Of a stretch of DNA of 13,258 nucleotides, positions 7,393 to 13,258 are shown in pieces. This stretch comes from Euperipatoides rowelli (taxonomy: Eukaryota > Onychophora > Udeonychophora > Euonychophora > Peripatopsidae): NCBI GenBank assembly GCA_003024985.2, contig PXIH01S0001553.1, one strand, 5' to 3'. A program made the position numbers and the translations under genes. The notes under the pieces are model-generated. The model made no database searches. It was given only the letters and a program-made list of their open reading frames with translations, and was not told the origin of the DNA. Within the stretch, counting starts at the first letter, position 1, and each line of letters begins with the position of its first letter.

Positions 7393-7954
7393 GACAAAAT
7401 ATATACGGTATATAATAATATAATTGTAAAGCATATAGTCTAACATTACAAAGATTAAATAAATTCTAACAATAATTTATTATTAATTAATTTTTTAAGA
7501 GATCTTAATAAAAAATGAATTTGGAAGTTTGTTCCATTTAATGATATTTCTGCATAAAATGGAATTACTTTTCTTAGAGGTTTTACGAAAAATAATTTTT
7601 AAAGCAAATTTATTAAATCTGGAAGTTACACATAAAAGGAGGACTTATGATAAATCTATATGTATGACCTGACATCTAGTGTTATTTTATTTTATGGGAT
7701 TCTGGGTAAGTTGGGACGCTCATGTTTTAATACCTATGGAGGTAGGCTATGTATTTTTGTTTAAAGTTATATTCAATAATAAATATGTTCATCTTGAATG
7801 ATATTTAGTATTATGTAATTAGATATTTTTACATGCTTCTTTCTTACAATAATTATGTTTTTTTATTTTTTTTAAATAAATTTCCCATTATCAACGAGAA
7901 ATTTATTTTATGATATTAATGCATTAATTATTCAAGAATTTCTAAATTACTAAT
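7393..7954. other. A+T-rich DNA, no gene seen
   Basis: The stretch is strongly A+T-rich with short homopolymers and many stops in all frames. I see no coding, RNA or repeat structure apart from one TAGGCTA word (7743). Confidence 0.6.
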
Positions 7955-8135
7955 TAGACTACTACAGGTTCTTGTAGAGCCGGTGTACTGAGTAAAAACC
8001 CTTAGCAAGATGTTCTAAGCCAGGGGAATAAACCGTTCCTTAACCGGCTCAGCTGAGGATCGAACCTGTGGTGTTCCCAGCATATGACCTCGACATGATA
8101 GCAGCAAGCATCGCTACCGGATAAACCACAAAATC
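7955..8135 (-). mobile_element. tRNA-derived SINE-like unit
   Basis: On the - strand, TGGTTTATCCGG (8128-8117) matches the RNA polymerase III A-box consensus TRGYNNANNNGG at every position. GGTTCGATCC (8066-8057) matches the B box (GWTCRANNC). The boxes start 63 bases apart, counting from the T of the A box to GTTCGATCC. A 3' body of about 100 bases follows, with an inverted repeat (GAGCCGGT 7977-7984, ACCGGCTC 8043-8050) and a small hairpin CTACA/TGTAG at about 7961-7976. The segment is richer in G+C than its flanks. The acceptor and anticodon stems do not fold as a real tRNA, so a SINE remnant is more likely than a tRNA gene. Exact ends are estimates. Confidence 0.65.
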
Positions 8136-8747
8136 AGGACGATGAGTTTGTTAGTTTTTCCTATGTATGGTGACTTTTGGGACACCTTGTATTTAATAAT
8201 TCACATTTGAAAACAATTTTTTTAATTGAAAAAAAAAAAAAGACTGAAAGACATTATTTTAAAACCATGAAAATAAAAGAGCTTAAATATGCATTATATC
8301 GTATGAATGCCACTATTGTTTACTTACTATATCCCATAATATCACCACTAGGTGACTCTGCAACCTGGAAGTATTCTGGCCAATGAGCTAAATATTGAAT
8401 ATAAAATGATAAGCCATACTGAACAAAAAATGTTAAAGAAAAGTAACAATAAAATCTAAATTTTCATTCACCTTTCTATTATTTATTTGAAATGTTTATA
8501 TACATTATTAATCCTGTAGCATAAACACTAGCCTACATTCGAAATAGAACTTCTTGAGTTTGAACTATCTAGTCACCAGCCGCAATACAAACACAACACA
8601 TTGTATCCAATGGATAGTCTACACCAGGCAGATTAGCAGCTAGTGTTATGGGTAACAAACATAATTTTGTCAACTCTTATACCTGAGAATAAACATACAA
8701 ATAATAATAAAATATGCCATAGATACTGTATATATTACATTGCTTTG
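8136..8747. other. A+T-rich DNA, no gene seen
   Basis: The stretch holds an A13-like run at about 8229-8241 and one TAGCCTA word (8529). Open frames here are short, low in complexity and lack recognisable motifs. Confidence 0.6.
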
Positions 8748-8840
8748 TCTGGTGGATTAGCCTGATCGGTAAAGTTGCCAGGTTTTCAGATCAAGACAGA
8801 TATTGCTGTTCAGATTGTCAGTTCAATGGAGTTCTAGATA
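8748..8840 (+). mobile_element. Second tRNA-derived SINE-like unit, opposite strand, decayed
   Basis: TAGCCTGATCGG (8758-8769) matches the A-box consensus at 11 of 12 positions. GTTCAATGG (8821-8829) matches the B box at 8 of 9. The starts are 63 bases apart, exactly as in the unit at 7955-8135. When the two are laid side by side without gaps, the words CGGTA after the A box and TGCTG before the B box fall in register. This supports one tRNA-like SINE family in both orientations. The B box is not perfect, and no body or tail can be bounded. Confidence 0.5.
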
Positions 8841-8892
8841 TTTAATTTTTAGAAAGGTTTTTTTTTAACAAGTAGCCTATAGGCAGGTCTCA

Positions 8893-8937
8893 CTTAACGT
8901 AGTCCTGATCAACGTTGTTTTGATCTAATGTTTATTT
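8893..8937. repeat. Three-unit 15-bp tandem repeat
   Basis: The units are TTAACGTAGTCCTGA, TCAACGTTGTTTTGA and TCTAATGTTTATTTG, decaying from left to right. The shared core is T-x-A-A-C-G-T-x-G-T-x-x-T-G-A in the first two. No coding or RNA role is visible. Confidence 0.6.
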
Positions 8938-10878
8938 GGTTTCCTTTGTTGATAAAACATGTGGATTCAAATTAATATTGCTTCACCCTGCAGCACACTT
9001 TTTACTTTTGAAAATAATACAGAATATGACTTTTATATTGCACAGGTTTATTCTAAAAATGATCTCATTACATGTGCATATTTATCTTAAAACAAAGTAG
9101 AGGTTATGTTTTTTTAAAGTTTTTTTTTTTTTCCTATTTGAAATGTTTATTACCCTGTTTCTTTTATTTTGTATATTTACTGTAAAAGCCTCCAGCTTAA
9201 ATCTTTAAGATATACAGTATTAAGCATATATTTTTTAAAAATATTCTGTTTGATAGGCTACATTAATTTTTATATTAGTTTGACACACAATCACATTTTG
9301 GCATAATTTTGTACAACCCATGTGATAGCTTTAAATTACTCTAATAAAATTTAGATTTTTTTTACTTTTCGTTTTAATAGTTTAGCTGAAACATTTTTAG
9401 TTTAGGGTTTATAACACCACCATACTAATATTTATTCAAATAAATAATAATAAAGACAAATTAGAGTACCGTACATAAATAGACAAACTTACAGTAGACC
9501 TATATACACAAGGGTGTTTAGTTTTTTTTTTTTAGAATTATAATCAAATAAATGAATTTTTTTTATGTCTAGGTAAAATAGATTAAAATTAAAACTTATT
9601 TCAAATAAGAAAACCTGTTAATAATAATTACAACTAAGGACAAGGATGTTTTAATAATAAAAGATATGTTCAAATTTATTTCAATTTAAAAACAAAATTC
9701 AATATGCCAGATTGAAAAAATAAATAAACTGTCATGTTTCTCAGAAGTTATGAATAAATTGAAATATTTGCTTTCTTTCCTTCCCTTTGCAGAATTTTCT
9801 TCAAAATATTATTATAAGAAAGTAAAGTTAATTTCCAAAATAAATAAAGTAAAAGGCTACTGACAACTAGAGATGATAAAAACATCTCTGATTCTGAGCT
9901 GGATAATTCATGCAGCTTTTTATCATGATCATTCAATAAATAAGAAGTAAAGTAAATAACTAAAAATGACTATGAAATTTTCACCACTTCATTGCAAATA
10001 TTTTCTCGCACAAATAAAAACAAACTGATTAAAATGTATTATGTCTTAGTAATATTTTATGGAAAAGGTTTTAGCTGACCATCTTTCTCTAATTGCATTA
10101 TTTAACATCAGATAGTGATTATTCTGAGAGCAACAAATCAAGGACTTTGAAAGATATTTAGCCTAATAATACAGGAAAATAACCAATTATATAATTTAAA
10201 AACTCATTTGAACTGATAAAATATTGTTATTTTGAATAATTACAAGCTAAATAAAATATGCAGAAGCAAAGTGAAGTTACATGGTGTTCTAGGTGGCTTG
10301 ATTAAATGTGCATTTGTTTATCATATATTTTGTTCTATATATAAGCAAAAAAATTTAAAAAGTGTGGTATTTATTCAGCATTTTAAATTCATTTAAGATA
10401 CAACACAATTGTTAGATCAAATTTATTTTTTGTGCTTTCATTGAAGCAAACTAGTTAATTAGCCTATTGTATATTGTACTTTTAAGCATTTATCTTTAGT
10501 TCTGACAATTGCTATTGCCCCATTTTCATCAGAATTCATTGTTTTGCAGTCAATTTTGCACCCACACCCACTCTAAACACATTTGGCTAATGTCATACTG
10601 CCCACACCTTTCTATACCTCTGAAAATAAATCAAACTGCAGAAAATGTTATGATTGAATTATGAAATTATTAATAAGAAAATTTATCCTTATACCTTAGA
10701 ATTAGACGAAGATAGTATATGAAATAGCTTTTAAACCAGTTAACCAAAAGCTATCAACATCTCCAAAATAGTTTGGTCATGAACCAGTTTATGGTTGTCA
10801 AAAAAAAAAACTTTTCTTTAGTAAGTAGAATATGACTGTTTAATATTAAAAATCTGAATAATTTTGTTAATATTATAA
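8938..10878. other. A+T-rich DNA, no gene seen
   Basis: About 1.9 kb of A+T-rich sequence with many homopolymer runs (such as T13 at about 9120) and no coding block with recognisable motifs on either strand. Scattered TAGGCTA/TAGCCTA (9254, 10159, 10460) and TACAGTA/TACTGTA (9178, 9213, 9490) words occur. A 13-base and an 11-base word at 10552 and 10579 recur near 12421-12466. Confidence 0.55.
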
Positions 10879-11401
10879 CTATTTATTAGGAATGAAACAA
10901 ATATTCATTTTGGCAGGATACCGAATATTCGGCCATTAACAAAGGCCGAATACCAAATATTCGGCTGAATATCTATACTATTTATTTTATTAGTCAAAAA
11001 CAACCTATTGGCATTCTTTAAAGATGTTCAATTTTAAGCAATGCCATAGGGGAGAGGAAAATCTTTTTTTTCTTCACCCCACACAATAAGGCCATGTTCT
11101 TGAAGCAATCAAGAATGAACAAGTGTGACGCTGCAGCTTAGAAGTTCTCATAAAATATTAGTGAATAGATTATTCTATTCAAAATAATTAGTTATAGATT
11201 AAAAAAAAAAACTATGGCAGTTTTGTAAAGAATTTGTAAATTCCAGATTTCCAGGGCACAATATAATAATACAAATTATTTTTCTCTTTTTTTTTTAACT
11301 AAATAATAACCGGCCTTACTTCCCCTGAATCCCGTACATTCATAATAAAATGCTAGCGTGCCTCCCTCTCGCCGCATTCGTAAACTTACACTAACTATTG
11401 G

Positions 11402-11459
11402 AATTTGATTTTCTAAAATACTACAGGACCTCACCTGTAGTATTTTAGAAAATCAAATT
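11402..11459. repeat. Perfect 26-bp hairpin inside the hAT-like element
   Basis: The left arm 11402-11427 is the exact reverse complement of 11434-11459, with the 6-base loop ACCTCA. Outside the arms, CTTACA (11385-11390) faces TGTAAG (11472-11477), so a weaker inverted structure reaches about 93 bases. A perfect arm in otherwise decayed DNA suggests a recent nested foldback element, a recent arm conversion, or selection on a hairpin RNA. The sequence does not decide between these. Confidence 0.92.
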
Positions 11460-11489
11460 TTCTAACATTTATGTAAGGAAAAACTCCCT

Positions 11490-11502
11490 CCCCCCCCCCC
11501 CC
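11490..11502. repeat. C13 homopolymer
   Basis: Thirteen C residues follow ACTCCCT in a strongly A+T-rich setting inside the hAT-like element. Length may be unreliable in assemblies. Confidence 0.9.
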
Positions 11503-11615
11503 ATTGTTTAATATATTCAGCGAGATGACTAATATTTGGCCGAATACTGAATACTATGAAAACAGCCGAATAGGCCGAATACTAACCAAATATTCATTTC
11601 ATCCCTCTATTTATT

Positions 11616-13258
11616 TAAAATTTAGCACTAAATTTTTAAGTTTATTTTTTAGTTTTACTTTAATTATACAAATTAAAACAAACATAATTTATGCAATAAT
11701 TGATTAACTGGTCATGTTTTGTTTCAATAATACTTTGCACTTAAATTTTTAATAATATTACCTACCTATTATGCTTCATTGAAAACTAATGGGTAAAAAT
11801 CTTTATAAGAATTTGTTTTTCATAACTTTTTGTGTTAATATGAACAGACTTGAAATTTTAATTGCAAGCTAACAAACAATAAACCCATTTAATTATTAGA
11901 ATAACTTTGAAAAATCTGTGCTTTTAATAAGATAAAGGGGGAGGGGGTGATAAATTCTCAAGAGGAAAAATGGAGGAAGTGTGATTAACTATATTGGCAT
12001 ATCCCTTCTGAATTTTCTGCTTCATTTTTTAAATGTATGATTTAAAGAATAAATTCAATTAAAAATATAATAATCTGACCTTCCTTATGTTAATGCAATA
12101 AAATTTAAAATAATTTTCTTTCAATATTGTAGCCTACTTTTTTAATATTTCATTTGATTTCTATATTCTTTTTAAGAAAATTTTTTTACTTTAATAAGTT
12201 TTTTTTTAAAAAACATAAAGCATAAAAATTAAAGCTGTTTTAATTACAAAAAAAAAAGTATTTCTACTTAAAGCGTTATCATAAATTATGATAAAATTAT
12301 TTTCATTGCTATCCCCCCTCATCTTATCAACACTTGAAAAATCTTATCCATATCCCCTCCCCTCAATCAATAAAATACATTCAACCAGTAAAACACTCTT
12401 TACTGTTGGAGTGCTAGAAAACATTTGGCTAGCGGGTTTTTTTTTTTTTTTTTAATTTTGCACCCAAAAAAAAATGTTTTGTCAGGAATGTTAACTGATT
12501 TTACAGCTAAGTCAGTGTTGGACAGATGTCAGACAGTCAGCGATTTCCGAATGGGCCCCCAATGCTTTTTCCCTGCCCACCACCCCGCCAAAAAAAATTT
12601 TTTTGTTGTTGTTTTAGTATTTTTATCTAGAGACAACATACAATTCAAAAGTGATCTTTGACTTTTCTCCAAACTTTTGTATTTTACTTTTCCATTCACT
12701 TTGCAAAAATAAATAAATTGTATTTGTTAAAATGATTCTTGTTTTAATAAATAAAAATGTGTGTCAAGAGATGGTGTGTGTGATAATGCTATAGCCAGTG
12801 TTACACTAAAGATTAAGATATACAGTAAATCAGCATTTCCTGCATAGCATGGCATAACGCCATGTCTTTATTTTTAACACCATGCCTTTTTATTAAAAAA
12901 AAAAAAAACTAAATGAATAAAATCAATAAATTCATTTACTATACTATAATAGTTTTACAAATTTTTGAATCCTATATTTTAAAAATGAATAGTTAAAAAC
13001 GATTGTTTACATAAAAAAAATTAAGGTTGGAAATAAATATTTCTAACAAAAAAACAACATGTACCTTACTGTAAGTCAACTTTGTTCACTTCACAAAACA
13101 ATTTGTAATTAGAAAATTTCAGAGTTGAACTAAAGTTAATTTATGACTTCAATATAAACTTGAAATGTTAAATTCTGGTCAATTCTTTAAGTCAAAGAAT
13201 CTGTAAAAATTAATAAATATAAATTTACTGTATATCTTAAATTAATAAAAATTCACAT
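11616..13258. other. A+T-rich DNA with a weak inverted-repeat pair, no gene seen
   Basis: No gene is supported. GGGGAGGGGG-rich DNA at 11937-11962 and its approximate reverse complement at 12333-12364 (both also holding GATAA and TCAAG in the same order) could be the ends of a 428-bp MITE. A T17 run lies at 12437-12453. A 6-bp hairpin CATGGC/GCCATG lies at 12848-12864. Further TACAGTA/TACTGTA words occur at 12821, 13067 and 13226. Frames that cross the T17 run are low in complexity. Confidence 0.5.

Larger units (their letters stand above)
10887..11606. mobile_element. hAT-like non-autonomous DNA transposon, 720 bp, complete ends
   Basis: The ends are inverted repeats. AGGAATGAAACAAATATTCA from 10888 and the reverse complement from 11606 (AGGGATGAAATGAATATTTG) match at 15 of 20 bases. 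The flanks carry the same 9-base word CTATTTATT (10879-10887 and 11607-11615). That is an 8-bp target-site duplication with one base shared with the terminal repeat, as expected of the hAT superfamily. Subterminal copies of GGCCGAATA, or its reverse, lie at 10944, 10957, 11538, 11564 (AGCCGAATA) and 11573. A 12-bp palindrome CCGAATATTCGG lies at 10921-10932. Such repeats are typical transposase-binding sites of hAT elements. No transposase frame is present. Short frames inside are low in complexity. A hairpin and a C13 run lie within it. Confidence 0.82.

Noticed and set aside
7216-7443. Tyr/Ile-rich open frame on the + strand
   Set aside because: It is a translation of the TA-rich tract and is low in complexity.
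8057-8128. A genuine tRNA gene on the - strand
   Set aside because: The A and B boxes are good, but the acceptor stem and anticodon arm do not form a standard cloverleaf, and a SINE-type body follows.
8165-8190. GGTGACTTTTGGGACACC word resembling a widespread insect repeat end
   Set aside because: I recall similar words but see no second end, duplication or element body, so it is not reported as a feature.
12425-12661. 78-codon open frame with an apparent hydrophobic start
   Set aside because: The hydrophobic run is the T17 homopolymer translated as Phe; there is no start context or motif support.
1-13258. CRISPR array, operon or bacterial defence system
   Set aside because: There are no regular spaced repeats, no compact gene order and no ribosome binding sites; the content is eukaryotic transposon remnants.

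Overview
The window looks like a non-genic, A+T-rich stretch of a eukaryotic nuclear genome. An arthropod, probably an insect, is the best guess. I base this on the decayed transposable elements, the long A/T homopolymers and (TA)n tracts, and the absence of any convincing host exon, operon or bacterial gene. The first element has a primer-binding site matching the half-tRNA-iMet priming known from Drosophila copia. Two single ambiguous bases (4925, 6526) suggest a draft assembly. I see no functional protein-coding gene. Every recognisable coding stretch is a broken transposon gene.

Layout. (1) 1-~2846, + strand: a Ty1/copia retrotransposon. It has a primer-binding site, gag, a protease region, integrase, the link that normally leads to reverse transcriptase, a polypurine tract and a 3' LTR starting at 2343. 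Reverse transcriptase and RNase H are deleted. (2) ~2994-4722, + strand: remains of a Ty3/gypsy element, mainly integrase with a GPY/F-type C-terminal domain. Related TATA-containing LTR-like segments lie at 3001 and 4687. (3) 4724-4835: about 20-bp tandem units based on GTCCCG. They are either a separate repeat or the 3' tail of the next element. (4) ~4836-7080, - strand: a Jockey/I/CR1-type LINE. ORF1 carries a CCHC knuckle, the start of ORF2 carries an AP-endonuclease N-terminus with a stop in its active-site motif, and ORF2 then jumps to the reverse transcriptase C-terminus. (5) 7080-13258: A+T-rich DNA without genes. It contains two tRNA-derived SINE-like units on opposite strands with the same A-to-B box spacing, a 15-bp tandem repeat, and a complete 720-bp hAT-like non-autonomous element with target-site duplication. 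That element contains a perfect 26-bp hairpin. A weak second inverted-repeat pair lies further on.

The genes do not work together as a system. The picture is of repeated insertion, internal deletion and decay. The best-supported observations are the intact boundaries of the hAT-like element, its nested hairpin, the copia-type primer-binding site, and the paired SINE-like units. I found no convincing new biological system.
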